From contig JAYGXS010000004.1 in assembly GCA_036362985.1 (NCBI GenBank), positions 45,054,078 to 45,118,077 on the forward strand: DNA of 64,000 bases. Reading direction: 5' to 3'. Origin of the DNA: Ligula intestinalis. Lineage: Eukaryota; Platyhelminthes; Cestoda; Diphyllobothriidea; Diphyllobothriidae. Numbering within the stretch: the stretch's first letter is position 1; every line of letters starts with the position of its first letter. The notes beneath the pieces are model-generated. The model had not been told where the DNA came from and did not search any database. It was given only the letters and a program-made list of their open reading frames with translations. Both the position numbers and the translations under genes were made by a program. Of the stretch, positions 1 to 12,596 are shown piece by piece.

Positions 1-610
1 TCTTCCTTAAGCACTAGGCAAAAACTTAATTTTCCTTAAGAGGATGTACACACTGCGCCGTTTTTAAACCTTCAATTCCAGTGCAGCAGTCACTAGGTTT
101 CAAAATTATTCGGCAATTTCGGAAACTATTTTAAAACCGAAAGATACCCTTTATCTAAGTATAAAATTTAACGAATGCGCATTTTGCTACCAAACAAGTA
201 CAATAAATAATTTTTTCGTGTATGTTTTCCCAAAAATATATTTGAATTCGATAGTTTTCATCATCCCCCAAAGAAGACGAATAAGAGGTTTCAAGGACCT
301 GGACCGAGTTATCTTGGGACTGACGTTTTGGACATTCGCTTTTTTCAATCGTCAGAGCACCTTGGTGGTTGTTTCTGTTTGCCGGGGCTGTTTCAGCCTC
401 GTTGGATGCCTGTTACTATATCCGTGCTCAGCGCAAGAATTTTGGCCTGCTTGTTTGCTACTGACTGTCCGTGAAATTGACCACTGGGGGGGGGGGCTCG
501 TGTGAACTTTGTCCCCCTTGCGGCTGTCATAACTGTTGGCACGTCAGTGCACTTACTGGCCTGTCCCTCGTCCACCGACGGACTAATGACTTGTTGCTAC
601 CCGCATGGGC
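1..610. other. Stretch without recognised gene; G tract
   Basis: No protein family is recognisable here. The stretch lies downstream of the minus-strand PLE that ends near 611, so part of it may be that element's 3' flank. An uninterrupted run of 11 G lies at 486-496. Short open frames on both strands are not conserved elsewhere in the window. Confidence 0.5.
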
Positions 611-2088
611 TCATGTCAACCTCGTGTGCGCGGTAGCGGTAAGGTAGCGCTCCACCTGGTCACCTGGTCCCTGGCCTACCCCTCTCCTATCTTCATCTGA
701 TCTCAGTTCTACTCCATGCTTGTATCTTCTTCGCCGTCCTATTGGCCTTGTTCGATCTGACTCGAGCCGTTTACGTACCGCCTGGTAAGCAGGATGAAGG
801 TCTATTGCTCTGTTAAGTGTGTCGATCGACGACCAACTTCCCAGCAGAAGTCTAGCCATCTTATCATTGGCTCGGCCTATTACCCTTGCATTGTTGAAGG
901 CAAATATGCGCTTTTTCTGCCGTACATGTTCGTGGACCATAGACAGCTTATCCTCGTGGTTGATTGCGAGCTGATGCTCATGCAATCTGGTGCCAAGTCT
1001 TCTCACTGTTTCACCGAAGTACCTTGAATCGCAGACTTGACATGGTATGCTCTAGACCACGGCCGACTGTTCAGTGGACGGTAGCTGGTCTTTAGGCCTA
1101 ATAATCTGCTGTCTATGGTTGATTTTGGCTTGTGAGCCACACCGATCCCGAATGGCTTCAGGATTCTTGCAGTCATCTCGGATACGTTCTTCACATAAGG
1201 GATAGCGAGCCGAAACTTGAGGCCTTCTCTTTCGACCATTCAAAGTGAGGCTTTGTAAGGCACTTGTGTATGAAGGACTTTTGATAACCATTGGATCCAA
1301 GGAGGGTATGCAAGTATTTAACTTCCTCCTTCTTTCCACTTTTGTCGCTGCAGTGCGCCTAAACGCGTTAAAAGAGGGTCCTAACACAGCTGCGTTTGTG
1401 CCCGACAGGGTGGCTGCTTCTGAAGTGAAGGATGCGCATGGTGTTGCTTTCCTTACGATAAACCATCGTCCTTATCTTCGTAATTGGTTGTTGTCCTTTT
1501 CTTCCATAGTGAACTGGATGTCAGGAAAGATAGAATTCAGCAGTGCCTCGAACTCCTGCACTTTGTTCCATCTGATGACGACGAGCGTGTAATCGACGTA
1601 TCTGGCCCTGAACTTCGGGGAAGAGGAGCTGAAAACCAGCTGCTCGAGCCTCTGCATAACAGCTTCAGCAAGTAGGCCAGAAAAAGGCAAGCCCATGAAT
1701 GTCCCCTTTTTAGTTCGTAATCTTGGCCATTGAACGTGAAGAATGTTTTAGACACAGTCCCAGGAGCTTGAGGATATCCATTCACTTCAGTTTTTGGTCA
1801 GTTTCATCGTATTTCTCTTGGAGAAGACCGTTCTTCGTGTCGATGGTCAGGCTGGACAGAATATATGTTAACAAGGAGACCACATCAAACGACACCATCA
1901 CTTCCTCTGCCTCCACTTCCAATTTTTGGATGCGGGTCACATATTCCTTTGCAGAATTCAACTTCTACTCTGAATCCTTGGTAGGGAAGCCCAGTCGCTG
2001 GTACAGCCACTTTGACAAACCAAAAGTTGGAGTGCCAGGTCGAGATACGATAAGGCCTAAGGGACCCCTGTAAAGCAGTCGAAATCAT
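611..2088 (-). pseudogene. Penelope-like element (family 1), 5'-truncated, RT plus GIY-YIG, decayed
   Basis: Read on the minus strand from about 2,088 down to 611, translated pieces in changing frames line up as the second half of a Penelope-like element. First comes a fingers/palm stretch, with VMVSFDVVSLL at about 1,900-1,867. The palm follows, with the GLPFSGLLAEAVMQ-like segment and YVDYT at 1,600-1,586, where the family normally has YVDD. Then comes a linker, and last the GIY-YIG endonuclease with a C-x2-C pair, RYFGET and RLHEH near 1,040-960. PLEs insert by target-primed reverse transcription using this endonuclease. The N-terminal third is missing, several frameshifts separate the pieces and the second catalytic Asp is Tyr, so the copy is dead. 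It resembles the element at 36.9-39.0 kb but is a different subfamily. Confidence 0.88.
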
Positions 2089-2099
2089 GTAAAAAAGGC

Positions 2100-3010
2100 A
2101 TAAAAATTAATCAGTTACTTTTTATAGTACATCCTTTTTCTTGGCGGACATAGAAAAGCTCATTTAAAAGCCGGCATCCTGAGGTGTCCAAAACTTATTG
2201 AGGTTAGGCTATATGATCGTCTCGTACAACCATCCACAGTTACTATGTTCCAATCAAAAACTCATTTCAAATTCGGGGTGAGATTTGATGAGATAAAGAA
2301 TCGACTGTAACTGTATCAGGGTGATCAAAAAAGCAACCGCGTTTCATTCGGCACAAAAATGACTTAAATAGATATGGAGCTATTTGCAAAGGTCGCTGGA
2401 ACCTCTATAGGTTGATAACTGGAAAATGAAATGTGTGCATGTCAAAGCTGGCTAAAAATATATAGATAATAAGTTGTTGCAACGGGTTCACAGAAGGGAA
2501 TCAAAAACATTAAAAGCTTTAGCAGGTTATTCTTCGATTGCCGATTTGACGCAATGAGTAAATTTTCCTTGAAAACATATAGATTCGAGGAGACTTCATG
2601 CAGACCTACCGGACTGCGAGGGACTGGGATTATTCTCTACATCTTGACGGACTCTTGTCACTGAACACAACGTCTTACCCGCAGGGCAATTTCACCAGAG
2701 TCCCAAGACGCTTATCCCTTCTGGATGCCTGTCGCTATTCGCTTGAGTAGCGAATTGTCGGTGCCCGCAACAAACTTGCCGAGTACGTTGTTCTGGCGGA
2801 AACGACGAATACATTTCAAAAAACTTGATTTACATGTGCATGAATGATGCTGCCTATCAGTTGAGGGATGCTCAGTGTTTACGTACCGACAGTTTCCTAA
2901 TATCAGCGTATAATTCTATTATTAATTATTTGACTTTTTCAATTTATTTATGTTACTATTTGTTATATAGTAGCAATGATACTTTAAAATCTGATAATTA
3001 TTGTAATTGA
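2100..3010. other. Stretch without recognised feature
   Basis: AT-rich sequence between two minus-strand PLE remnants. Neither strand gives a translation that I recognise, and I saw no second copy of it in the window. Confidence 0.4.
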
Positions 3011-3289
3011 TTTATAGTCTTCGAAGGTAATGCCTATTTCTGTCGAGATCTGCACCTGTTACTTGTAATAAGCACGAAGTGTGCACAAGCCGAACGCGGT
3101 AACAATATTTTGGTACGAGGGAATCGAGAGACCACGAACGCCACGAGCAGCGTGTATTCACAAACAAGATAAGGCAAGTCATTCTCATACAAAGGCTGAA
3201 TGCGAAAGAAACAGTCCGGACCAACCATAATTGAGGATACATGACTGGCAAGCAACTTTGTATCTCGCGACGCCTTTGTAGGTGTTGAC

Positions 3290-4590
3290 TCACCGGTAAA
3301 TAGCGGCACCGGATAGCAGTTGCTTCTGCTGTTGCAAGCAGGCACTGACCCAGTGATTTAGGGTAGTTTGGTGGGACCTTGTAGATCACCCTGAAGGCTT
3401 CAATGGGGTCAACCTGATGTCCGGGATCCACTATGTGCGCTGTAATAGAGCTGTTGATCGTTCTGGCGGTATTGAATTCACCCTTCTTTAGCCATTGTGG
3501 GAGGTTTTCCTATATTCTTTTGGATAGGTACCGACTCGTGCGACCAATATAATATGCTCCATAGGAGCAAGTAAAGGTGTAGATGCACATGGAGGTGGTC
3601 TGAGTCGATAACCTGTCCATACCTTCCCCATGTAAGATTGGGTTTGTTGAGAATAGTACCCAACTGTTGCTGATGGGGAGGTTAGTGTCACGGCCTCGTC
3701 AAGGCGTCTTTTCAGGAGTTCAGCTGCAGCGTCTACTCTAAAGGGCACTTTGAGAAAGGAGGTTTTCTTCTCCTTAGTAAGTTTTGTGGGTTTTATTTCG
3801 TTGGCATTCATATTCTTGGAAATAAATCTCTCTGGATATCCGTTCTCATGGAGTAAGTCCTGGATTTTCTTGATTTACTTTTCAATAGTGTCTTCAGAGA
3901 AAATATTTCCAGTTTTTTGCGTTAAGCAGCGAACTAGATTTCGCTTCTATTGAAGGGGTACGAAACTGCTAGAGTTCGTATATTGTCCAGACTAGGTTTC
4001 TTTCTATACACACTCGTTCGGACGCTACTCTCAGGTCTACGACTTAGGAGGATGTCCAGGAAATGGATCGACCCTGTTGTTTCCATCTCCAACATGAACT
4101 GTATGGATGGATGGGCTTGATTAACCGTGTTTAAGTGTGCGTCTCTATCGGTTTAGGTTGTGGTGATCAGGAAGATATAATCACGTAGTGACGGTAGCGC
4201 TTTAACTTGTGTGGCGCTTAATTTAAAATTCTCCACCTTGCCCATGAATATGTCAGCCAGGAGAGGTCACAGAAACAAGCCCATGGCAACGCCATCTATT
4301 TGTCTGGAAAGTTGGCTGTCAAAAACGAACTGTGCATTTAGTGTGCACTTCAGTAGTAGTTTCTTTGGTGAATTTGTCGGTATTCCTATCTCTAGTTGAT
4401 TGCTCAAAAGAAATTCGCAGATGTATTCAATTGTCTCTGTAACCGTGACGTTCGTAAACAGTGGGGAGACGTCTAGGAAGAGCATCCTCATGCCATTTAA
4501 TTTCACATCTATGATTTCGTTGATACATTCAAACCTGTCTCGATAGCTCTGTGGTGCCAATTGATGCTGTAAAGGCTAAAGTTTTGCCGC
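3290..4590 (-). pseudogene. Penelope-like element (family 2), 5'-truncated and decayed
   Basis: On minus, from about 4,560 downwards, the translation reads MLFLDVSPLFTNVTVTETI, then RQIDGVAMG, close to the palm region of the better preserved copy at 52.0-54.3 kb (LSLDVLSLFTNVPV, RQIDGVAMGSP). At about 4,170 the catalytic YVDDIFLI of the family is replaced by LRDYIFLI, so the second metal-binding Asp is lost. Further along come the SIHFLDILLSRR segment, a linker, and the endonuclease motif IYTFTCSYGAYYIGRTSRYL at about 3,585-3,525. The conserved end VIYKVPPNYPKSLGQCLLAT falls at about 3,385-3,325. Stops and frameshifts interrupt it. The 5' end, upstream of the palm, is absent. Confidence 0.88.
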
Positions 4591-4849
4591 CACCCATTTT
4601 GCTATCGCATGACAGGGTGAATTGCGCATGTCCCCAATAACGAGCTTAAACACATTTTTCTTGTGCAGCTGTCTGCGTGTGTCATGGTTTCAGAACCACA
4701 CAAACGTGTCAATTCATTGCCGAAAAAACTGAGGTCCACAAAATGTCGTGAATTTATATTAATTAAGATTGAGTTAAGAAATTTATATGACAAGTTATCT
4801 CAGGAAGAACTGCTTATTTATATATTCTGGCATCGGATGTCTGCGTAAT

Positions 4850-5099
4850 TTTTTTTTGAAAATTAAGTCAAGATCACGATCGAACATTTTAACCAGTTTA
4901 TTGAGTACCCTCAAATTATGGACACATCTTCTGTTATAGAAAAGAACTAACTTTTCTATCTAAATCGGAACAATTTTCAGTATATTTGGTTAAGTCCAGG
5001 CTCACTTCTAAAATAAAAACTGCAAAGCAGAATGCTTTTTGAGAAAAAATTTTCGCAATACCCGCGACAACCCACTCAAATGTTCGTTATGTTAATTGC
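4850..5099. other. AT-rich spacer, no feature seen
   Basis: Short spacer between the family 2 PLE remnant and the dispersed repeat E. No coding or structural signal was recognised. Confidence 0.35.
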
Positions 5100-5690
5100 C
5101 TTCAACTTACTATTTACTGTAAAATCGATTTATTTACTGTAAACTTATAAAATCCTCATACGCATTCATTTCCTGCAGCCGTTTTAATCTGCAATATACA
5201 TTTTAAATTGAGGTTTAGCTAGTAACAGCCTGCAAAGTTCATTACTCAGCTGTATGGCCCAAAAACCTCGTAGATTTGCAAAATACAATTTTTTTACTAA
5301 TTTCGTTTATCTATTCCCAAAACAATGCGCTACCTCAGAATTCCACTTACCTCAATTTCATGGACACAAAACGAAATTTTCCGTTTTGTGAACAGATATA
5401 ATTAAAAAGGTTCCTGCTCTTCATGAATTTCCTCTTTGAGTGCAACATGCAAGCACAAAATTTTTTTCCTGAGCGTTTGATAGCATAGGGAATTCCTCGT
5501 ATATCAACAAACGCTGGACTTCATCAATTTCCACCTCTATTTTCTCCCGGTATGCTGATATGAACAGTATTTAATTCTAGTGAACAGAATTTCGCTCCTC
5601 AATTCAACCCAATGAACTAAATAAACAACCTCAAATGTGTGGTAAATCTGTCAATCTCCAACCTTTCATCAAAACAATAGTCTACTGTAC
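5100..5690 (+). repeat. Dispersed repeat E, copy 1
   Basis: This ~590 bp matches 61,020-61,610 in the same orientation over its whole length, with scattered substitutions and small indels. Shared landmarks include CTCATACGCATTC near the left end, GATTTGCAAAATACAATT in the middle, TGTGAACAGATATAA, and AATAAACAACCTCAAATGTG near the right end. No open frame is conserved between the two copies, so it looks like a non-coding repeat or the non-coding end of an element. The partner copy lies inside repeat unit U4, between its module C and its metallothionein-like gene. Confidence 0.75.
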
Positions 5691-6600
5691 TTCGTCCAAA
5701 CGCACAAAGTACATAACCCGCGTCCTACGCATGGACTTTGTCTTTGCTTACGGCCACTGTGGCTCCTTATACGAACTACTTTCGCCGTGAATAGTAAAGG
5801 CGGATGAATCAACGAACAGTAGCGATGGTTATTTGCAGCGAAAACGCGTGACACGACGCCACCATAGTTTCTTTTACAGGCTCTCAAAGGAATCCTTGAG
5901 AGTGAAGTGGAACCCAAGCTGTTTCAGGGTTAAGTTAACATCTGTTTATTAAATAATAATATTACGAAATCCTTAACTGAGAAATAGTTGCCCGTAATCC
6001 TTGTGCACCATGGCTGCGTTGAAGGGCCCGGCGTGAAGTCTATAGGAGTTATAAAATATAGGCATTTATAATTAGAGCCTTGATCATCGTCACTTGAGTA
6101 CGCACCTTTCCATCGCCTTTCCCGTAAAGCGTCCAATGTTCGCCTTAGGTACCTCCAGGTTGCCCCACTCTACTTGCGGCACATCAAAGCCTTCGCCCTT
6201 TCGTTGGACGTCATTCTTTGATATGCAAGGGGTTGGGACGTTTGTGCCGAAAACAGTTCAATAATGCTCTCATACAAGGCTGTATCATGTAGAGCCTGCT
6301 TTCCGACTGTGCATTTGTAAAAACAGAAAAGATGTAAGCCGGAAGAAACCGCAGCTACCGCTGAGGATGTTTGAGTGAGGTGTGTATGCACAAAAGAAAT
6401 AAGTCGATCGCCGCAAATAGCATTTTGTGGAAGCAAACGCGTGGGAATGTGAATATTGAAGGACAAAAGTAAGCGGAGGGCAACCCCAGGGGGTGCTGGT
6501 TAGGGGCAGTGGTTGGGGATGGGCAGCCAAAGTAACAAATCGTCTTGTGGAATGAGCACCGGCGGTGGAGGAGGAAGTATGGAGGTAGACTTCGCTCTAT
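5691..6600. other. Stretch without recognised feature
   Basis: Short open frames occur on minus around 6,170-6,650, but they overlap each other in different frames and match nothing I recognise. No second copy was noticed in the window. Confidence 0.35.
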
Positions 6601-6629
6601 TGAAACACACTCTTTGGAAACTGATGACA

Positions 6630-6785
6630 TTGCAATCTCAGGTATCAAATGATTATCGAGCTTCTCTGATTACTTTGCCATATACTATAAGCCTATGTTT
6701 AAATGGTTTCCTTCCTGTCTCATGGAAGACAGCGATTATTCTTCGTTTCTTAATATCGGGATCTCGTTTTGACGTAAAAAAATAA
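6630..6785 (+). pseudogene. LINE reverse transcriptase fragment
   Basis: The plus-strand translation contains LPYTISLCLNGFLPVSWKTA, ending SGSRFDVKK. This has the layout of the fingers region of non-LTR reverse transcriptases of the CR1/Jockey/RTE kind: a helix ending in ...SL..G.LP..WK.A, then a basic G-S-R-x-D stretch before the usual NYRP-SL motif. NYRP itself is not present because the frame stops just after. No palm domain follows, so this is an isolated piece of perhaps 50 residues. The family assignment rests on this one motif. Confidence 0.5.
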
Positions 6786-6789
6786 TGAA

Positions 6790-9330
6790 GCGTTCATAAT
6801 GCCATGGCCCTATCAAAACTGCCGCTTAAAACTGCAATAACCTCGCAGATACTCTGTACGCTTAGTGCCTGTGGCCGACTACGAAAAGTGATTCCTTTTT
6901 ACAATGTTTAAGGCGCAGGGTCCTGTGTCGTTGTGGTGGCTGCCCTTACAGTATGACCTTAAACAGCTGGACGGTACACACACCTGGGCACGTACACGCG
7001 AGCCCACGCGTGTCCAACAAATCGCAGTTCCTCAAGGGTCACAGTGGTGCGCCACACAGCAGGTTAACTTATTCTAACGCGCTCAATCATGCCACATTCA
7101 GTTATAATAACTTGTCACATCTCCGATGGTGAGTTGCAAACGAGCTAAAAAAGAAACCGTCAGTCCGAGTCAATCCCGGTCTTCGCCCCACGGCCCCATC
7201 AGGCCCTGACTGACGCCAGTGGCAACTAGCACCCGAGACAGCAGCTCCGGGTTTTGTACACACTAAAATTTCCGCCGGGTGACTTTCAGAGTTATAGGGA
7301 GGAGACCATCGTGTTCATTTTTTGGTTCGTAGACCTGATCATTGAAAATAAAAAGAGCCCTGAGGCACAATTCCTAGCGTCCTATGTGGGTTAATTGCCA
7401 ATTCGGTCCTGGTGAAATTCTAACGACTTGACTTCCGTTGATATTGTCCACAGTTCTGGGCCATTTCTGGCCGACGAAGCCCAGCTCCGAGCGACCGAAT
7501 GACTATAAACCGAAGTTGTGGCTCGCGATCCTCTGCCTGAGGAATGTTTCCATAGCGAATGCACGAATTTTGACTCCTTTTGGCAGCCCATAAGCCGGAT
7601 GTGACTATCTGGCAGCAGATAATACGATCCAAAGACCCGCTACCGGCAACGGAGCAATCAAAAGTGGTCTACAGCATACTATGCGAAACTTGCAGCACAA
7701 AGTTTGCTTTGTGAAATGGATAAACATATCTGCACAATATTGCATGGACACCAACTTGCAGTCAACCGCAAGGATAGACTGCCGCTGGTATACGGCTACA
7801 CAGAACGAGAGAAGGATAGAACCTTTTTCAAAAACACCAAAATCCTCGGCTGATTCAATGCCAAGTTGACCAGATTGGTGCTTAAAAGATGGATATTAGC
7901 ACAACTATTTATTTTAATTCAGGATATCTGCCACTCCCTACAAGGCTCCAATCATTCAGACGAGGTTGCCGGCGCTAGCAAGTGACTTGCATCTTCTTCA
8001 ACAGTGGTTGCCATTGCAGCGGATGAGGAGAACCAGTCATCGCTCAAACAATCGGCGTGAGTTATCAATCCGCCGACGAGCCCAAACGTGGTCCACACGT
8101 GGATCGTCAGGCACCCGAGAATAAGTGGAGGCGCCGTAGAAGCCGACAACGCGCACACGACACGCAGACAGACATGATGGTGACGACAACAGCCGCGCAG
8201 AAGACAAAGGATACAGGAAGCGTAAAGCTTCTTTTCCCTGGTGAAAATTTGAACACTGTATAAACAGCAAAATTTAATGGATCCATAAATTTCGAGAGGG
8301 CTCTTCAGTTGCCACCCCTCATTGCATAACGGGAATGAACGTTAGAGAAAATACACAACTGAATTCATACAGAAAAAATCGATAAAAACCGGCAAGGTCA
8401 CTGTAAACGGCCAAGAGGCATTCGATAAAGCTGAAAGTTAAACGCTGTAGACAGCAAAAACTGGAGAAAAAACGTCTAGGCAAAAAGAAAGAAAATTTGG
8501 GGAGGGGGGATGTGTAAACAAGGAGCCAGTATTACCAAGGTAGAGTTAGGTTAACTACATGCTCCAATTGTTTACATAGGTCGGGTTTAAACCGCCTTAT
8601 GTACGCTGCCTCCAGGTAGCGTAAGGTGCGAGTTGTTCGTGGTGACCTGGGCGGGCACCCAGAACCAGTAAGCGTACTGCAAAACGACGAGAGCACGGGC
8701 GTCAGGCTTCCCTATAACACGAGACAGACTGCTCAACAAAACAAATATCTACAGGTACGAAAAGCACACCTTATCAATCTAATGATGAAAAATATGATGT
8801 TTCCGAAGCTTCAGTTCAAATACACTGTGGTCAAAGAAACTGCATTCTTTTCTTATTCATTTTCTTTAGGGGATGCTGAACGGCATATGTATGCCTATGT
8901 TGCAAGTTATGCATCCAAAGGAATATTAGTTGAAGTCGAAGACGTTGTTCGGGAAGTAGACTTTTATTGCGTGAGCTTTCAACATATTTTCCCCAAACGG
9001 TTATACACCAGAATTCATACGTCACTACTTGAGACATCAATCTTCAAATAAAAGGATTCAGGCAGAGCACTCAGACCCCATATACATTTCGTAGCTACGT
9101 TTACATCAAAAACGTGTCTAAAATCGTTGACAGACACCTAAAGAAGCACCAAAACCAGGTGGCTAATAAACTGACACTGACTGTACGCACACAACTGCGA
9201 CACTCTAAGTACAGTATGAACTGTTTGGACAGTAAAAATTGTTTGCAAAATCGTATGTGGAGCATGAGATGTAGCTTATTTAGAGCGTGCGCAAAAATCC
9301 GCATCCATGCGGGTTCAGGAGCATTAGCAA
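6790..9330. other. Mostly featureless stretch; one short shared repeat at about 8,530-8,600
   Basis: No recognised gene. A plus-strand open frame of 141 codons at 8,626-9,051 resembles nothing known to me and has no support from composition or neighbours. The piece 8,530-8,600 reappears reverse-complemented at about 49,130-49,200 (GACCTATGTAA, then GTTAACCTAA on the other strand), which marks it as part of a dispersed repeat. Confidence 0.4.
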
Positions 9331-9339
9331 GTGGATTAA

Positions 9340-10040
9340 TCACAGGAACTTCAGGAACTCTCCCCTCCTACGATTAGAAAGTAAAGACAGACTCCCGTTG
9401 AAGGCCACATGCATTTGCATTTACTCTTTCACTTGCTTCTGTGAGCAGGGTGCATCAGCCAAACAACGAGGCATCTAGAGAAGAGGGTACGCGAGCACAT
9501 ACTGGCCTGGCTAAGTAACGGTGAAACAACATCGATCTGGAGTTTTATTCTCGCAAATCTAGTTAATACAATTCATTAAGTGGCTATTAATGAGGCATTT
9601 CAGGTTTTCTACTGGACACCAGTTAACTTTTCCAAAGGGCCTACGCCAACGGGTGTTTACAACAGCCAAAGCAGTGGCTATAAAGCTAGCGAATTCAATG
9701 GTTTGTTGTCAAAAACCGCTGCCATACGCCAGTTGGCAATGACATATCGCCCCCACCACATAGTGATATTTGGTCGCTTCGTGTATATAGCGTTATTATC
9801 CCTGCTTGTACTTGACCCCTGAACAATGCCCACAGCTTACTCAAGTTCCCCTTTCCCCCCAATTCCGCCCCGAGCAGAAGGGCCTCTACACGCCGATCTG
9901 GACAAACGGGTGGTGTGAAAACCATGACTTTTAATCAAAGTACACATACTGACCCTGCCCAACTGTACAATGTTCATTATCCCTGCAAATGCATTATTCT
10001 AATGCACAGTTGCTGAAAACATTTGTTTGCCAAATCGGCC
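9340..10040 (+). pseudogene. Penelope-like element (family 2), 3' end with GIY-YIG domain and 3' UTR
   Basis: The plus strand reads SPLLRLESKDRLPLKATCIC and then IYSFTCFC, matching the endonuclease start of the copy at 53.8-53.95 kb. The piece ending VFYWTPVNFSKGPTPTGV at about 9,600-9,660 matches its RTPANFSKGQCQRV end. Homology continues past the coding part into the 3' UTR: CTCTACACGCC, CCCTGCAAATG and GCTGAAAACAT.TGTTTGCC occur here at 9,880-10,035 and again at 54,380-54,535. The YIG half of the motif is broken and frames shift, so the copy is inactive. Confidence 0.85.
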
Positions 10041-10065
10041 TTTAAAATTAAAAATGGGAATATAT

Positions 10066-10232
10066 ACAGCAATTAGACAGTCCAAAGATCCCATAGTGTT
10101 AAAGATACTCAACAGATTCGTGAAGTTTGACACCAGGCTTGCTGAGACAGACGGGCCAGCCAAATTCCTTCCAGGTTGTATGGACCGGTGTGAATATCCG
10201 ATAAATTACTGGAACACTCTTCGCCTGACGAT
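10066..10232 (+). pseudogene. Penelope-like element (family 2), 5' fragment of a second, tandem copy
   Basis: Starting about 25 bp after the 3' UTR of the preceding PLE piece, the sequence matches the 5' part of the element at 51.83-51.99 kb: ATTAGACAGTCCAAAGA, then a frame reading VKFDTRLAET and CMDRCEYPINYWNTLR. Here the frame stays open across the Trp codon that is a stop in the 52 kb copy. The match ends near 10,232. Head-to-tail placement of a 3' end and a 5' end of the same family is typical of PLE tandem insertions. Confidence 0.75.
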
Positions 10233-10234
10233 GG

Positions 10235-10430
10235 CTAATGATATGGGCAGGAGGACGTTACCGACAAAGACAAGGAAACCTACGATAGCTATTTCTGGCT
10301 TATTAGCCGTTATCACCTATTCATACCCAAATAAAGTATTGCCCGTGAATTTGGTGCCCCTCTCAAGTTTTGAACACCTGACTTTGTTAGTTAGAAGTCA
10401 CTCGCACTAACAAATGCGTCAGGGGCTCCC
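10235..10430 (+). repeat. Short PLE family 3 tail fragment
   Basis: The words GACAAGGAAACC and GGCTTATTAGCCGTTATCA resemble the region just downstream of the GIY-YIG remnants at 39.83, 45.72 and 57.30 kb (a GACAAGGGAGACTGGAATGA-like word followed by a TTATTGGCCGTCAT-like word). I read it as a small piece of the same 3' region. The match is short. Confidence 0.4.
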
Positions 10431-12480
10431 TGGGTATAATCAACTGACGATTTATAATAAGTCACAAATGACCGTATTAGCCTCCCTTACCTTTTCCGGT
10501 AACGTCCCAGGGCCTATATTATAATTCGCCTCGCAGCGTAGGCTCTATATCGAGCTCCAAAGGTACCGTGGGCGAAAGAGTATGCCTCTAATTGATATGT
10601 ATATCCTCATCTGCCATTATATGTGGCAACATTTTTATTCTTATCAGTTAAATGGAAAGCTATTTAATTATGTCAGGAATATGTTTCATAAGGTTGATTC
10701 AATATTTAGCTGTTTTCATGGTTGAGCCTGTTCACACTATTTTCAGTAAGCATTTCGCATATTTCGTGTGTTGGGAAACTAGGGTACGCTTTGGCGTCGG
10801 TTGAACATGTATGTAAATACCGTGTGAGCGAAAAATAGTGCAACCCTCATATAGAAATTTCACTTTGTAATTAAGCATATATTTTGTCCTATTATTTGGA
10901 TTCAATAAATAAAGTAAACTCAAAAAAAGGTTCTTAGTTACGGAAATTGCCATTTCATTAGGCTTATTAAAAAAAATGGGCATACATTTTGGCTAAATTG
11001 GAAGAAGCGTCATATCAAAGGAATTTCCTCCGCTATTACATATGACAGAACAAAAAGCTTTTATAAATGCACATTTTACTTTGGAATAACTGCAAAATAA
11101 GTAAAAAGATATAAAATGCATCCCTTGAAGTTCCGAAAAACGTTGTTCGAAATTGTTCAGATGGAAGTGTGTTCAAGTTTAAGAAAACAAGGAACAATTC
11201 CAATGGTAATTTGTCGCTGTTATTCTGTGAAGTGTTGTGTCAAAAAACTCAGTAATGAATTTGTATTACAACATTTGTTGCATCGTATCGATAGCTATGA
11301 GCGTGAGCTTGATATATAAAGGGGAACGCGCGACATTCTTTACCTATTTTGTGTTGGGTCTTGCCGTGAAATGCCAAATAAATTCCTATCTGAAACTGAT
11401 TTTGTCCACTTACGAAGGTTAGCAGCTGAAGAGCTGCCGCGCAATTCACTATAGAATATGTTTGGTGAAAGCAAAGCCACAGTATCCAGAAATAGTAACT
11501 GCAAAACTGTGCCCAGAAGGAAGAATTACGGACGAAATGGCGTAAAAATGGGATGATTATTTTATTTTTCTAACAATAAATATGCCACAATATGCCCTTT
11601 AGGGTTATTCACACAGAATATGTGAGGATGTTTTTTTGGACTCTAGTTAGAAACAGAATTCGGGAATTTGGCCTTTATCAGAAGATGGCTACGGTTAAGC
11701 CATTCTCTGGAGGAATCTTTATTGTAAACTTTCGACGTTGGCACACCAGGTCGTCGTCGGACGTGAAAAAAATGTGTAAAGAACATTGCATACTTTTAAA
11801 CATGCTGAAAAATCGATAATGATTTGTCATCCTTGGTGGAAAGCAGGCTTTGTTGGTGGGCTTTTCTTAATTGATGTACATTGAATTCAAAGGAACGTGC
11901 CTATTAATTTTTTAAAGTTAATGGCCTGTAAAAATTCAAGGCTTTTTCTATATGGGCAGGAACCTACTATGTGGGTTTGATTTCATGCAAAAATGTACCC
12001 CGTTTCAAGCGAATGCATGGCGACTTTCGACAGGTGGTCGCGCTTTTTTACCGCTAATTGATGTTCATGTATGTGTGTAGAGGCTGGTCTTCCCATTTGT
12101 CCGCAATGTATTGCATCGCAGTCGCCACAAGAGATTTTGTAAATGAGCTCATTTCTGTCCAAAGAGCTAATATTATCATTAGGGTGTATAAGCTAATTTG
12201 GAAGTGTGATCGGTGGCCTGTGCGCAACTTGGATCTGATACATCCTCAAAGAATTCAGAGACATTTTAATATATGGAAGTGTTCGTCAACTTCTTACATT
12301 GGGCACTTGATGAGAACAATCGACTTCCTTTTCTTTGTGTTTTTACTGTTGTCATCGCATGCATCGGCGCACTAACTCTCCGGCGTAACCATTTTCTTTT
12401 GAAAATAAGTCGAATAGGTAATTGAGTTCGGCTTGGCAGGGTGTGGGAAAAGAACAATACGTTCTTACTCGATTCACAAA
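10430..12480. other. Stretch without recognised feature
   Basis: AT-rich sequence with only short open frames. No conserved protein segment and no second copy within the window was found. Confidence 0.4.
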
Positions 12481-12504
12481 TTATTATTATTATATTATTA
12501 TTAT
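12481..12504. repeat. (TTA)n microsatellite
   Basis: Imperfect TTA trinucleotide run with one interruption (TATATTATTA). Confidence 0.8.
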
Positions 12505-12596
12505 AAGAGCGGTAACAGCTATCCGCTTGTAAGCAAAAGGGTGGTTGCTCTTGTAATGAAGGATTTCATCAGCATAGGCCTTTATGCGGTAAACTG

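Noticed and set aside
486..496. G, C and AT homopolymer or dinucleotide tracts (also 25,321, 41,100, 41,758, 51,261) as functional sites
   Set aside because: Simple tracts of this length are common by slippage and are prone to assembly error; nothing nearby supports a role.
8626..9051. 141-codon open frame on plus
   Set aside because: No recognisable motif, no second copy and no gene signals; in AT-balanced non-coding DNA of this size one such frame is expected by chance.
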